Source: Elioraea tepidiphila DSM 17972 (GTDB lineage Bacteria > Pseudomonadota > Alphaproteobacteria > Acetobacterales > Acetobacteraceae). From it: 64,000 bases of DNA. Below are positions 1 through 10,876 of the stretch, piece after piece. Numbering within the stretch: position 1 is the first letter of the stretch; each line of letters begins with the position of its first letter. The position numbers and the translations under genes are program-made. The notes under the pieces are model-generated. The model was not told the DNA's origin and made no database searches. It saw only the letters and a list, made by a program, of their open reading frames with translations. The DNA is taken from assembly GCF_000378465.1 (NCBI RefSeq), contig NZ_KB899934.1, positions 1-64,000 on the forward strand. The letters run 5' to 3'.

Positions 1-252
1 CGCCGGACTTGGCTGCGCGGGCGGGACAACATCCACAAGCGCTACCTGATCCACGTCGCCGGCTACAATCTCGGCCTGATCATGCGCCTGCTGACCGGTG
101 CCGGAACTCCCAGGGCGTTCCAGGACAGGCTCTCCGCCTGCCTCGCCGCCGTCATCCTGCCGAACGGCTCTCCGATGATGCTGCTGATCGTCGTCGCCGG
201 CGATCAGACCCCCGCCATCGCCATCAGCTTGGAGCCAGACCCTCTCGACTGA
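1..252 (+). CDS. IS1182-like transposase, C-terminal fragment (cut by window edge)
   Basis: Reading frame 1 is open from the window edge to a TGA at 250-252, giving 83 residues. It begins RRTWLRGRDNIHKRYLIHVA and continues with an N-L-G-L-I-M-R stretch and an AGTPR motif. This is the conserved C-terminal tail of DDE transposases of the IS1182/IS5-like type, which cut and join IS ends. The catalytic DDE residues would lie upstream, outside the window. It runs towards proB on the opposite strand. Family assignment comes from recalled motifs; a related IS family is possible. Whether the full transposase is intact cannot be judged here. Confidence 0.7.
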   Translation, partial: RRTWLRGRDNIHKRYLIHVAGYNLGLIMRLLTGAGTPRAFQDRLSACLAAVILPNGSPMMLLIVVAGDQTPAIAISLEPDPLD

Positions 253-260
253 ACGACCAC

Positions 261-279
261 TTCTTCAACGGGCTGATAG
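261..279. mobile_element. putative right terminus of the IS element
   Basis: Nine bases after the transposase stop lies TTCTTCAACGGGCTGATAG. Its reverse complement begins CTATCAGCCCGTTGAAGAAG, which resembles the CAGCCCGTTGAA-type ends I recall for such elements. The left end is outside the window, so the inverted repeat cannot be matched and the exact boundary is inferred. A CCTAGG palindrome at 282-287 lies next to it and could be the target site. Confidence 0.4.
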
Positions 280-308
280 GGCCTAGGCTCATGGCGAGGT
301 CTCCTCCC
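280..308 (-). pseudogene. start of a gene apparently interrupted by the IS (proA candidate)
   Basis: On the minus strand a strong ribosome-binding site (GGGAGGAG, about 301-308) stands 8 nt before an ATG at 292-290. Only three or four codons (ATG AGC CTA, then GGC) remain before the sequence runs into the presumed IS end. The start lies 151 nt downstream of the proB stop on the same strand. In many relatives proA follows obgE-proB, so proA is a plausible identity, but too little coding sequence is left to name the gene. The evidence is the ribosome-binding site, the start codon and the position. Confidence 0.35.
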
Positions 309-443
309 AAACAAGTTGGCGGCGCCCTCGGCGGGCTCCACCATGGTCGTGCCCCAACATATTGCACGGCTCAGACTTGCGTGGTGGATGCTTCGGAAAG
401 GGGAGTGTTCCAAAACGGCAGATCCAGTCGATCCCTTGGTACC

Positions 444-2668
<2,225 letters not shown>

Positions 2669-2938
2669 TCATTCCGCCGCCGGCGGCACCGGCACCACGC
2701 TGACATGCACCTTGTCCTCGGCCTTGCGCTCGAACTTCACGTGCCCATCGACCAGCGCGAACAGCGTGTGGTCGCGGCCCGTGCCCACGTTCGTGCCCGC
2801 GCGCATCTTCGTGCCGCGCTGGCGCACCAGGATGTTGCCGGCGAGCACGGCCTGGCCGCCGAATTTCTTCACGCCGAGGCGCTGACCCGCGGAGTCGCGC
2901 CCGTTGCGGGACGAACCGCCCGCCTTCTTGTGTGCCAT
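2669..2938 (-). CDS. rpmA: 50S ribosomal protein bL27
   Basis: The 89-residue protein begins [16 protein letters not shown] and contains [20 protein letters not shown] and the GRDHTLFAL block of bL27. bL27 reaches into the peptidyl-transferase centre through its N-terminal arm. The N-terminus has the mature form, with no cleavable Firmicutes-type extension. It lies 18 bp downstream of rplU in the usual rplU-rpmA pair, and a rho-independent terminator follows it. Confidence 0.97.
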   Translation of the reverse strand: MAHKKAGGSSRNGRDSAGQRLGVKKFGGQAVLAGNILVRQRGTKMRAGTNVGTGRDHTLFALVDGHVKFERKAEDKVHVSVVPVPPAAE

Positions 2939-2956
2939 GGCTCGGTCTCCTTCGCG

Positions 2957-3268
2957 TCAGGCGGTGATGTCGCCGATCCGCAGCACGGTGAGCTGGCGGC
3001 GGAAGCCGCGCAGCCGGCGGCTGTTCTTGCGGCGGCGCTTCTTGAACACCAGGACCTTGTCGTCCTTCTTCTGCTCCAGCACGGTCGCGGCGACCGAGGC
3101 GCCGTTCAGCAGCGGCGCGCCGATCTTCACCCCGGCCTCGCCGCCGACCATCAGCACCTCGCCGAAGGTGACGGTCTGGCCGGGCTCGGCCTCGATCCGG
3201 TCCACGGCGAGCACGGCATTCGGCGTCACGCGGTACTGCTTCCCGCTGGCGCGGATCACGGCGTACAT
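2957..3268 (-). CDS. rplU: 50S ribosomal protein bL21
   Basis: bL21 binds 23S rRNA in the large subunit. The protein is 103 residues, the usual length, beginning [14 protein letters not shown], with [20 protein letters not shown] and an [12 protein letters not shown]-terminal block. The ATG at 3268 was chosen because the family N-terminus starts at MYAVI; the extra 12 in-frame residues upstream are not conserved. It is first gene of the rplU-rpmA unit. The region 3269-3342 upstream should carry its promoter, but no clear -35/-10 pair is visible. Confidence 0.97.
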   Translation of the reverse strand: MYAVIRASGKQYRVTPNAVLAVDRIEAEPGQTVTFGEVLMVGGEAGVKIGAPLLNGASVAATVLEQKKDDKVLVFKKRRRKNSRRLRGFRRQLTVLRIGDITA

Positions 3269-3462
3269 GGGTCTCGTCCTCGGTCGGGCGCCGTTCGGGC
3301 GCAAACAAATGCGGCCGCGGGCCGGGGCCGCGCGGGATGCGGGGTTATGGCGAAGGGGGCGGTCGGGGTCAAGGGCGAGGCCCGAAGGGCGGGCATGCGG
3401 CGCCGATCCGCCCGAACCCCACCTTGCCTCCCGTCCTCCCCGGCGGCAGGGTCCGCGCCCCG

Positions 3463-4548
3463 ATGGCCCCCATCACCCTCGCCGCCCTGCCCGCCCATCT
3501 CGGCTTCGCGCTCGGCCTCGCCGCGCTCTCGGCGGCCGTCGTGTGGCTCGTCATCCGGGCGCGCATCATGGACGTGCCGAACGCGCGCTCGGCGCATGCG
3601 CGCCCCACGCCGAAGGGCGGCGGGCTCGGCGTGGTCGTCGCGACCATGACCGGGCTGATCGTGCAGTACCAGGTCGCGACGATCGCGCGCATCGACGACA
3701 CCTACTTCGTCGCCGTGCTGATCGGCGCCGGCGCGATCGCCGCGGTGTCGTTCGCCGATGACGTGCGCGACTTCTCGTTCCGCTGGAAGCTCGCCGCCCA
3801 GGTGTTTGCCGCCCTGGTGCCGATGCCGTTCGGCCTCACGCTCGACACGGTCTCGCTTCCCTTGGTGGGCCCGATCGCGCTCGGCCCGCTCGCCTGGCCC
3901 GTGACGCTGATCTGGATCGTGTTCCTCACCAACGCGATGAACTTCATCGACGGGCTGGACGGCATGTGCGCCGGCATCGCCACCGTCGCCGCGCTGTTCC
4001 TCGCCGCGATCGCGATCGTCAACGGCGGCGCCTTCGTCTATGTCGCCTCGCTCGCGCTCGCCGCCGGCTGCGCGGGGTTCCTGCCCTTCAACGTGCCGCG
4101 CGCGCGCATCTTCCTGGGCGATGTCGGCAGCCAGTTCATCGGCTACCTCTTCGCCGTGCTCGGCATCGCCGCCGCGCGCTTCGACACCGCGCCGCTCTCG
4201 ATGTTCCTCGTGCCGCTGCTGCTCGCGGCACCCATCTTCGACGTCGCCTTCACGCTCGTCCGTCGCGCGCTCAACGGCGAGCGGCTGGCGGATGCGCATC
4301 GCGGACACCTGTACCAGGTGCTGGCGCGCTCCGGGCTGCCACCGCTCCGCGTGAGCGCGCTCCATTGGGCGATGACCGCGGCGGCCGGCGTGGCGGGGTT
4401 CCGGTTCCTTACCCTCTCGCCGACATCCAAGCTCGGTGTGGTGCTCGGCGCGCTCGCGCTGCTGTCGCTCTATGCCGCGTGGGTCGCGGCGCGCGCGCGG
4501 CGCGCCGGCATCACGGCATGGTCGGGGGGCGCACCAGCTCGAAGGTGA
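3463..4548 (+). CDS. WecA/MraY-superfamily sugar-phosphate transferase (WbpL-like)
   Basis: This is a polytopic inner-membrane enzyme of the polyprenyl-phosphate N-acetylhexosamine-1-phosphate transferase superfamily, which starts lipid-linked glycan synthesis. The 361 residues carry FADD near 97-100, the Mg-binding [11 protein letters not shown] at about 157-167, FLGDVGSQ, and a C-terminal HRGHLYQ loop. That last motif resembles the HRSHAYQ of WbpL-type enzymes, which prefer 6-deoxy-HexNAc substrates, more than the HIHH loop of WecA. About ten membrane segments are evident. The ATG at 3463 was chosen because the longer reading adds a charged, low-complexity, non-family N-terminus. The 3' end overlaps the convergent yjbF-like gene by 38 bp. 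The substrate is unknown. Confidence 0.85.
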   Translation: MAPITLAALPAHLGFALGLAALSAAVVWLVIRARIMDVPNARSAHARPTPKGGGLGVVVATMTGLIVQYQVATIARIDDTYFVAVLIGAGAIAAVSFADDVRDFSFRWKLAAQVFAALVPMPFGLTLDTVSLPLVGPIALGPLAWPVTLIWIVFLTNAMNFIDGLDGMCAGIATVAALFLAAIAIVNGGAFVYVASLALAAGCAGFLPFNVPRARIFLGDVGSQFIGYLFAVLGIAAARFDTAPLSMFLVPLLLAAPIFDVAFTLVRRALNGERLADAHRGHLYQVLARSGLPPLRVSALHWAMTAAAGVAGFRFLTLSPTSKLGVVLGALALLSLYAAWVAARARRAGITAWSGGAPARR

Positions 4549-5140
4549 TCGCCGGCCGTCCAGGCCCGATCCATTGCTGCGCGCGCCAGATCTGCCCGTC
4601 CTCCGGCCCGATCCAGAACCGGTCGGTGAAGCGCGTGCCGTCCTCGCCGGCGCAGCTTTCGGCGACGCGCTCGGTCGGGCGCGCCTCGCCGAGCACGGTG
4701 ATCGTCTCGGGGCCGAGGGCGGTGCCCGTGCACGAGACCGGCAGGCCCCAGATCGCGGGCGCCACATCGACCAGGCGCAGATGCTGCCCGAGCCCGAGCG
4801 GCTTCGGTGGCGCTCCGTCGCGGAACCGCGTGTCGGTCAGCGCCCCCTCGACGCCGGCGAGCGCGACCACGCGCCCGCCCTCGGTCACCACCGCGACGCG
4901 GTCGGCCGAGAGCCAGATCAGCCGCCCGCCCTGCGCCGAGTGCAGCACCACGAAGGCCGGCCGCCGCGCGCCGAGCCGCACCACCGCCGAGGCATAGGGC
5001 AGCGCCTCGGCCTGCTCGCGCGTCACCGGCGGGTTCTCGTCGGGCAGCACCGTGTCGCCGAGCGCGCGGAGCAGCTCGCCGCCCGTGCCGCATCCGGTGA
5101 GGGTGAGTGCAAGGACAAGGGCGAATCCGCGGCGATCCAT
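4511..5140 (-). CDS. YjbF/GfcB-type outer-membrane lipoprotein
   Basis: The 209-residue protein begins MDRRGFALVLALTLTGCGTG. That is a signal peptide ending in a lipobox (LTGC), so acylation at Cys17 and export to the envelope are predicted. The rest matches the YjbF/GfcB polysaccharide lipoprotein family, with a beta-rich fold and a C-terminal block containing FWIGPEDGQIWRAQQWIGP. In Enterobacteria these act in exopolysaccharide secretion together with YjbH. Here the YjbH-like gene lies about 22 kb away (27024-29084) and not in one operon. The start at 5140 places the lipobox correctly; upstream in-frame codons give no signal peptide. It is convergent with the WecA-like gene. Confidence 0.78.
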   Translation of the reverse strand: MDRRGFALVLALTLTGCGTGGELLRALGDTVLPDENPPVTREQAEALPYASAVVRLGARRPAFVVLHSAQGGRLIWLSADRVAVVTEGGRVVALAGVEGALTDTRFRDGAPPKPLGLGQHLRLVDVAPAIWGLPVSCTGTALGPETITVLGEARPTERVAESCAGEDGTRFTDRFWIGPEDGQIWRAQQWIGPGRPAITFELVRPPTMP

Positions 5141-5228
5141 GCGCGCAACGCTAACACGCAGGCCCCGCCCTGCCTGCCCTTCGCCGCCAAGCGAAGCCAA
5201 CACGTCCGCGGCGTGGCAGGATGCGCTG

Positions 5229-6053
5229 ATGAGCACCGCGTACGACCGCTTCCTCGCCCTCCATCACGGCCCGGGCTTCGTCATGCCGAACGCCTGGGAT
5301 GCCGCCTCGGCGCTGATCTACCGCCGCGAGGGGTTCGAGGGGCTCGGCACCAGTTCGGCCGCGATTGCCTGGGCGCTCGGCGTGCAGGACGGCGCCGCCG
5401 CGATCGACCGCGCGACCGCGATCGCCAACGGCACCCTGATGGCGCGCGCGACCGGCCTGCCGGTGAACGGTGATTTGGAGGATGGGTTCGGCCCCTCGCC
5501 CGAGGACTGTGTCGCCACCGTCGAGGCGGCGATCGAGGGCGGGCTCGCGGGGCTCGGGATCGAGGACACCACCGCCGATCCCGCACATCCCATCCACGAC
5601 TACGACGCCGCGGTGGCGCGCATCCGCGCCGCAGCGCGCGCCGCCAAGGGGCGGATCGTGCTGACCGGCCGGACCGACAATTTCCTGCACGGCCGCAACG
5701 ATCTCGACGACACGATCCGCCGGCTCGCGGCCTTCGCCGAAGCGGGCGCGGACGTGCTCTACGCGCCTGGCCTGCCCGACATGGAGGCGATCCGCGCGGT
5801 GGTGCGCGCGGTCGCGCCGAAGCCGGTGAACGTGCTGATCGGCCCGAGGAGCGGCACCGTGCCCTTCGCCACGCTGTTCGCGGCCGGGGTGAAGCGGATC
5901 TCGCTCGGCGGCGCGCTCTATCGCCACGCCATGACAGCCGCGGTTGCCGGCGCCCGCGCGCTGCGCGCCGGCGATGCGTCCTTCCTCGCCGGCGCCGAGC
6001 CGGGGTCGGCCTTCGCGGCGCTGATCGACGGGACAGCGAGACGCACCACTTGA
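5229..6053 (+). CDS. isocitrate lyase/PEP mutase superfamily protein
   Basis: The 274-residue alpha/beta-barrel protein has MPNAWDAASA at 19-28 and the Mg-binding NGDLEDGFG at 80-88 (Asp82, Asp85), then GIEDTT and a TGRTDNF block. These are typical of the PEP mutase/oxaloacetate decarboxylase-like branch. The KKCGH catalytic motif of isocitrate lyase is absent, so it should not be called aceA. The substrate is unknown: C-C or P-C bond chemistry on a small 2-oxo or 2-hydroxy acid is what the family suggests. The ATG at 5229 follows a weak AGGA site. It is divergent from the yjbF-like gene across 88 bp. Confidence 0.8.
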   Translation: MSTAYDRFLALHHGPGFVMPNAWDAASALIYRREGFEGLGTSSAAIAWALGVQDGAAAIDRATAIANGTLMARATGLPVNGDLEDGFGPSPEDCVATVEAAIEGGLAGLGIEDTTADPAHPIHDYDAAVARIRAAARAAKGRIVLTGRTDNFLHGRNDLDDTIRRLAAFAEAGADVLYAPGLPDMEAIRAVVRAVAPKPVNVLIGPRSGTVPFATLFAAGVKRISLGGALYRHAMTAAVAGARALRAGDASFLAGAEPGSAFAALIDGTARRTT

Positions 6054-6177
6054 CCCCACGCCCGCCCATGTGATCTCTCCGATCCACGGGGACGTTGCAG
6101 GCTCCCCGTCAGACGGTTCCCGTCCAAGCCCTGCCTTCTTGCCGGCCCGCGCGGCCGGTCATGGAGGGCTTGCACGG

Positions 6178-6966
6178 ATGGCATCCTTCACGATCACCCC
6201 CGACTCGCTGTTCCCGCTGCTGCGGCGCTTTCCGCCGCCCGCGCTGCTCGATGTCCGACGCGAGGACCGCTGGCGCGAAGCGGCCGACACCCTCCCGGGC
6301 GCGGTGCACCGCGACCCCGAGGCGGTGGCGAGCTGGGCCGGCACGCTCGAGCCGCACCGTCCGGTGGTGGCGTTCTGCGTGCACGGCCACGAGGTCAGCC
6401 AGGGTGTCGCCGCGGCGCTCCGCGCAGGCGGCCACGACGCGCGCATCCTCGCCGGCGGCATCGAGGGCTGGCGTGCGGCCGGGCTGCCGGTCGCGCCGAA
6501 GCCCGCGCCCTCGCTCTGGGTGACGCGCGAGCGGCCGAAGATCGACCGGCTCGCCTGCCCGTGGCTGATCCGCCGCTTCCTCGATCCGGACGCGCGCTTC
6601 CTGTTCGTGCCGACGCGCGAGGTCGCGGCGGTTGCCGAATCGACCGGCGCGACGCCGTTCGATGTCGAGAACGTCGCGCTGACCCATCGCGGCGACGGCT
6701 GCACCTTCGACACGCTGATCGAGGACAGAGGGCTTGCCGATCCGGCGCTGGCGAGGCTCGCGTTGATGGTGCGCGGCGCCGATACTGCTGCGTATCATCT
6801 GCACCCGGCCGCGGCGGGGTTGTTCGCCGCCTCGCTCGGGCTTTCCGCGCTGTTCGCGCATGACGATCATGCGATGCTGCGGCACGGCTTCACGCTCTAC
6901 GACGCGCTCTATCTCTGGTGCCGCGACCTGCAGGAGGAAATCCACGGATGGCCGCCGAAGGCATGA
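6178..6966 (+). CDS. rhodanese-ChrB fusion, chromate resistance protein
   Basis: The 262-residue protein has two domains. Residues 1-105 are a rhodanese-like domain with the candidate active-site Cys67 in AFCVHGHEV and a GGIEGWRAAGLP end. Residues 115-260 are the ChrB C-terminal domain, starting RPKIDRLACPWLIRRFLDP, with a TFDTLIEDRGL block. ChrB-family proteins regulate or support chromate efflux; the rhodanese half may act as a sulfur carrier or sensor. Its stop lies within the start region of chrA (18-bp overlap), so the two are translationally coupled. The N-terminal HTH region of regulatory ChrB is not present, so a direct repressor role is not assured. Confidence 0.82.
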   Translation: MASFTITPDSLFPLLRRFPPPALLDVRREDRWREAADTLPGAVHRDPEAVASWAGTLEPHRPVVAFCVHGHEVSQGVAAALRAGGHDARILAGGIEGWRAAGLPVAPKPAPSLWVTRERPKIDRLACPWLIRRFLDPDARFLFVPTREVAAVAESTGATPFDVENVALTHRGDGCTFDTLIEDRGLADPALARLALMVRGADTAAYHLHPAAAGLFAASLGLSALFAHDDHAMLRHGFTLYDALYLWCRDLQEEIHGWPPKA

Positions 6967-8315
6967 CGCGGGTCGAGGCACCATCCGTACCCTCCTTCGC
7001 CGAGGCATCGCGGCTCTGGCTGATCGTCGGCCTGTTGTCGTTCGGCGGCGCGGCCGGGCAGATCGCGATGATGCACCGGATGGTGGTGGAGGAGCGGCGC
7101 TGGGTCGGCGAGCGGCGCTACCTGAACGCGCTCAACTACTGCACGCTGCTGCCGGGACCGGAGGCGCAGCAGCTCGCCACCTATCTGGGCTGGCTGATGC
7201 ACGGGGTCGCCGGCGGCATCGTCGCCGGCGCGCTGTTCGTGCTGCCGGGGGCCGCGCTGATGGCGCTGCTCGCCGCGATCTACGGGCTCTACGGCGAGGT
7301 GACGCTGATCGAGGCGCTGTTCTTCGGCCTGAAGGGCGCGGTGCTCGCGATCATCGCCGAGGCGTTGTGGAAGATCGCGCGGCGCGCGCTGCACGGACCC
7401 GTCGCGGTCGCGCTCGCCGTCGCAGCGTTCCTCGCGCTGTTCGCGCTGCACGTGCCGTTCCCGCTGGTGGTGCTGGGCGCCGGCGCGATCGGGCTCGGCA
7501 CCGGGCTCGCGGGGCTGGCTTGGTTCACCGGTGCGGGCCACGGCAAGGCGGGTGCGGGACCGGCGGTCGGCGCGATCGACCGGCTGCTCGACGATCCCGG
7601 CTCGGCGGCGATGCAGCGCGCGCGCGCGATCGCTGCACGCCGCGCCGGGCTGATCGCGTTGGCGGTCTGGGGCGCGACGGTTGCCGCCTTCGCCCTCGCG
7701 GGCGGCGTGTTCGGCGACATCGCGCTGTTCTTCGCCAAGATGGCGGTGGTGACCTTCGGCGGCGCCTATGCCGTGCTCGCCTGGGTCGCGCAGGATGCCG
7801 TGCATCTCTACGGCTGGATCAGCCCCCGCGAGATGGTGGACGGGCTCGCACTCGCCGAGACGACTCCGGGGCCGACCATCCTGGTGCTGCAATTCGTCGC
7901 CCATCTCGCCGCGTTCCGGGAACTCGGCCTCTGGGCCGGCGTCGCGGGCGGGGTGCTCTGCGTGTTCGTCACCTTCGCACCCTCCTTCGCCTGGATCTTC
8001 CTCGGCGGGCCGTCGGTCGAGCGGATCGCCGCACGGCGCGAACTCGCCTCGGCACTCGCCGCGATCACCGCCGCCGTCGTGGGTGTGATCGCGAATCTGG
8101 CGCTCGTCGTTGCAGTGCCGGTGCTGTTCGGCGAGGTCGGCCGATGGCAGGCCGGGCCGGTCTCGCTGCCGGCGCCGGCACTGGCGAGTCTCGATCCGCG
8201 GGCCGCGCTGGTCGCCACGGTGGGCTTCGCCGGGCTGTTCGTGTTTCACCTCGGCCTGTTCCGTACCCTCGCGCTCTGCGCCGGGCTGGGGCTGGCGCTG
8301 CGGCTGATCGTCTGA
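6948..8315 (+). CDS. chrA: chromate transporter ChrA
   Basis: This is an inner-membrane chromate efflux protein of the CHR family, 455 residues with two homologous halves. The first half carries FGGAAGQIAMMH, then NYCTLLPGPEAQQLATYLGW. The second half repeats this as FGGAYAVLAWVAQDAV, then LAETTPGPTILVLQFVA. About ten hydrophobic segments are visible. The ATG at 6948 was chosen for the AGGAGG at 6932-6937; a second ATG at 6963 overlaps the chrB-like stop and is an alternative. It is co-transcribed with the rhodanese-ChrB gene, which supports chromate or a similar oxyanion as substrate. Sulfate-like anions cannot be excluded from sequence alone. Confidence 0.9.
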   Translation: MAAEGMTRVEAPSVPSFAEASRLWLIVGLLSFGGAAGQIAMMHRMVVEERRWVGERRYLNALNYCTLLPGPEAQQLATYLGWLMHGVAGGIVAGALFVLPGAALMALLAAIYGLYGEVTLIEALFFGLKGAVLAIIAEALWKIARRALHGPVAVALAVAAFLALFALHVPFPLVVLGAGAIGLGTGLAGLAWFTGAGHGKAGAGPAVGAIDRLLDDPGSAAMQRARAIAARRAGLIALAVWGATVAAFALAGGVFGDIALFFAKMAVVTFGGAYAVLAWVAQDAVHLYGWISPREMVDGLALAETTPGPTILVLQFVAHLAAFRELGLWAGVAGGVLCVFVTFAPSFAWIFLGGPSVERIAARRELASALAAITAAVVGVIANLALVVAVPVLFGEVGRWQAGPVSLPAPALASLDPRAALVATVGFAGLFVFHLGLFRTLALCAGLGLALRLIV

Positions 8316-8417
8316 CGCTGCCGGGCGGCCTCACCGTCGGGGGATGGTCGCGGCGGCGATCATCCGCTACCCGTTGCATACCCCACACGGCGCACGCACC
8401 CAGGGAGCCCTTGCCCG

Positions 8418-9581
8418 ATGCAGTTCGACCTCATCCTCACCGGCGGACGCGTGATCGACCCGTCGCAGAACCTCGACGCGGTCGCCGATGTCGCCTTCGC
8501 GGGCGGCAAGGTCGCGCGCGTCGCCCCCTCGATCGCGCCCACGCCCGGGGCCGAGGTGCGCAACGTCGCCGGGCATATCGTCACGCCGGGGCTGATCGAC
8601 CTGCACACCCATGTCTATGTGCATGGCACCTCGCTCGGCATCGACGCCGATGAGTTCTGCCGCTCCTCCGGCGTCACCACCGCGGTGGATACGGGCAGCG
8701 CGGGGCCCGGCAACTTCATGGGGTTCCGCAAGCACGTGATCGAGAAGAGCGAGGCGCGCATCCTCGCCTATCTGCATGTCTCGCATGCCGGCATCTATGG
8801 GTTTTCGGACCGCGTGATGGTGGGCGAGAGCGAGGAGATGCGGCTGATGAACCCGATCGACGCGGTCGCGGTGGCGGACGCCAACCGCGACGTGATCGTC
8901 GGCATCAAGGTGCGCGTGGGAAAGCACGCTTCCGGAACCTCCGGCACCGCGCCACTCGACGTGGCACTCCAGGTCGCCGAGGAGGTGGGGATGCCGCTCA
9001 TGGCGCATATCGACCACCCGCCGCCCTCCTATGAGGAGGTCGTGGAGCGGCTGCGCCCCGGCGACGTGCTGACCCACGCCTTCCGCCCCTTCCCGAACGC
9101 GCCGGTGACACCCCAGGGCCGGGTGAAGCAGGTGGTGCTGGCCGCGCGCGAGCGCGGCGTGCTGTTCGATATCGGCCACGGCAAGGGTTCGTTCGCCTTC
9201 CGCACCGCCCGCGCGATGCTGGCGAACGGCTTCATGCCTGACACGATCTCCTCGGACGTGCACGTGCTCTGCATCAACGGCCCGGCCTTCGACCAGGTGA
9301 CCACGCTGTCGAAGTTCCTCTGCCTCGGCGTCCCGCTGCCGGAGGTGATCCGCGCGACCACGGTCAATGCGGCGATGGCGCTGAAGCGGCCCGAGCTCGG
9401 CAGCCTCCGGCCCGGCAGCCCCGGCGATGCGACCATCCTCTCGATCGAGGAAGGGCGCTTCGACTATGTCGATGTGGTCGGCGAGCACCTCGAGGGCGAT
9501 CGTCGCATCGTCTCGGACGCGGTGGTGCTCGCCGGCAAGTGGTGGCACGCGCGCGAGGGCGCGAGCTTCGGCCGCGCGTAG
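8418..9581 (+). CDS. amidohydrolase/deacetylase family metallohydrolase (EF_0837/AHA_3915 type)
   Basis: The 387-residue TIM-barrel protein belongs to the amidohydrolase superfamily. Metal ligands are visible: His63 and His65 in DLHTHV, Lys164 in GIKVRVGK (the expected carboxylated lysine bridging two metals), His197 and His200 in AHIDH, and an Asp in SSDVH. The family is often found beside SelA-like PLP enzymes, and one such gene lies 4.6 kb downstream. Predicted reaction: hydrolysis of an N-acyl (or cyclic) amino acid or amino sugar. RidA and IclR genes follow immediately on the opposite strand, with 3 bp between the two stops. It has its own upstream region (8316-8417), in which I see no clear promoter. 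Confidence 0.8.
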   Translation: MQFDLILTGGRVIDPSQNLDAVADVAFAGGKVARVAPSIAPTPGAEVRNVAGHIVTPGLIDLHTHVYVHGTSLGIDADEFCRSSGVTTAVDTGSAGPGNFMGFRKHVIEKSEARILAYLHVSHAGIYGFSDRVMVGESEEMRLMNPIDAVAVADANRDVIVGIKVRVGKHASGTSGTAPLDVALQVAEEVGMPLMAHIDHPPPSYEEVVERLRPGDVLTHAFRPFPNAPVTPQGRVKQVVLAARERGVLFDIGHGKGSFAFRTARAMLANGFMPDTISSDVHVLCINGPAFDQVTTLSKFLCLGVPLPEVIRATTVNAAMALKRPELGSLRPGSPGDATILSIEEGRFDYVDVVGEHLEGDRRIVSDAVVLAGKWWHAREGASFGRA

Positions 9582-9584
9582 CGG

Positions 9585-10064
9585 TCAGCCGCGCACCGCG
9601 ACGATCGCCTCGATCTCCACCGAGATTCCGTTCGGCAGCGAGGCCATGCCGACCGCCGAGCGCGCGTGCCGGCCGGCCTCGCCGAACACCGCATCGAACA
9701 GCTCGGAGCAGCCGTCGATCACCGCGGGATGGTCGCGGAACTGCGGTGTGGCGTTCACCATGCCGAGCAGCTTGACGATGAAGGCGACACGGTCGAGCGA
9801 ACCGAGTGCCGCGCGCATCACGGCGAGCAGGCCGAGCCCCGTCAGCCGCGCGTGTTGATGCGCCTCGGCGACCGACACCGTGTCGCCGACCTTGCCCTCA
9901 TGGTAGCCGCCTTCAGGCCTGAGCGGTCCCTGGCCCGAGAGGAACAGCAGTTCCCCCACGCGGCGATACGGCACGAAACGCGCGATCGGCGGCGGGGGCG
10001 GCGGCAAGGTGAGCCCGAGCGCGCGCAGCCGCGCCTCCGGGCCGTCAGCGGATGCGAGGGTCAC
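9585..10064 (-). CDS. RidA family protein (enamine/imine deaminase-like)
   Basis: The 159-residue protein has the YjgF/YER057c/UK114 fold: LLFLSGQGPL, VAFIVKLLGMVNATPQF, and near the C-terminus ARSAVGMASLP then VEIEAIV. The arginine in ARSAVG is the residue that anchors substrate carboxylates in active RidA proteins. Such enzymes hydrolyse reactive enamine/imine intermediates released by PLP-dependent ammonia-lyases. A SelA-like PLP enzyme in the same locus makes that role attractive here. It overlaps the iclR stop by 4 bp (10061-10064), so the two are co-expressed. The N-terminus has an unusual run of six prolines. Confidence 0.85.
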   Translation of the reverse strand: MTLASADGPEARLRALGLTLPPPPPPIARFVPYRRVGELLFLSGQGPLRPEGGYHEGKVGDTVSVAEAHQHARLTGLGLLAVMRAALGSLDRVAFIVKLLGMVNATPQFRDHPAVIDGCSELFDAVFGEAGRHARSAVGMASLPNGISVEIEAIVAVRG

Positions 10065-10858
10065 GCCGCACCTCCCGGGTCACGCCAGCCCATCGCCGCC
10101 TCGACCTCGGCCGCGGCACCGCGCACCGCCTCGGCGAGCGCAGGCTGCTGTTCGCGCGCGCGGGTCGCGGGCAGCACGATGCTGATGGTCGCCGGGCATC
10201 CGCCGGCGGCATCGCGGATCGGCGCGGCGATGCAGGCGACGTCCTCATCGGCCTCGCTGACCTGCACCGCGAGCCGCGCCGCCCAGGCGGCCTGGCTCGC
10301 CGCCTCGAGCCGTTTCGGATCGGTCTCTGCCCGGCCGGTCGGCGAGGCCTTGGCACGGGCGAACAGCGCGCGGCGCTCGGCCTTCGCGAGCGGCGCGACC
10401 AGCAGCCGGCCGGAGGCGGTCCAGTTCAGCGGCACGCGCGTGCCGACCTGCGAGGCGATGCGGAACACCCGCGCCCCCTCCGCCATCATCAGCACCACCA
10501 TCATGTCACCGTCGCGGCCGCAGACCTGCACCGTCTCGCCGGTCGATTGGCTGAGTGCGGTGATCTCCGCCGACAGCACGCGCTCGAGGCTCAGCTCCTT
10601 GGCGTAGGCGAGTCCGTAGAAGTGCAGGCGCGGGCCGAGAAAGACCCGCCCGTTGCCGTCGGTGCGGCTGAGCGCGCCCTTCGCCACCAGCGTGTCGATC
10701 ACCTCGTAGACGGTCGAGGCCGGCGCGGCGAGCGCGCGCGCAATGTCGTAGGCCGTTGCCGGCCGGCCGCAGCGCGTCAGATGATCGAGCACCTGGAACG
10801 CGCGGTCGATGCCGCTCATCCGCCCTTGTCTCGGCCGGGACCGAGCCATCGTTGCCAT
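10061..10858 (-). CDS. IclR family transcriptional regulator
   Basis: The 265-residue protein has an N-terminal winged helix-turn-helix at about 15-75 (AFQVLDHLTRCG, PASTVYEVIDTLVAKGAL). An IclR effector domain follows, with TVQVCGRDGDMMVVLMM and a C-terminal region ending in CPATISIVLPA. It probably responds to a small carboxylate or amino-acid-derived ligand. The ATG at 10858 is preferred because a longer in-frame start would run through a 20-bp palindrome (10877-10896) that looks like its operator. It is divergent from the amino-acid ABC operon and co-transcribed with the ridA-like gene, so it is the likely regulator of both arms. Confidence 0.88.
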   Translation of the reverse strand: MATMARSRPRQGRMSGIDRAFQVLDHLTRCGRPATAYDIARALAAPASTVYEVIDTLVAKGALSRTDGNGRVFLGPRLHFYGLAYAKELSLERVLSAEITALSQSTGETVQVCGRDGDMMVVLMMAEGARVFRIASQVGTRVPLNWTASGRLLVAPLAKAERRALFARAKASPTGRAETDPKRLEAASQAAWAARLAVQVSEADEDVACIAAPIRDAAGGCPATISIVLPATRAREQQPALAEAVRGAAAEVEAAMGWRDPGGAA

Positions 10859-10876
10859 GTCGTGCCGACGCTCCCT

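Noticed and set aside
204-413. Small minus-strand frame of 69 codons across the IS boundary
   Set aside because: It spans the presumed IS end and has no ribosome-binding site or similarity; the short start at 292 has better signals.
5229-6053. Isocitrate lyase (aceA)
   Set aside because: The protein is too short at 274 residues and lacks the KKCGH active-site motif.
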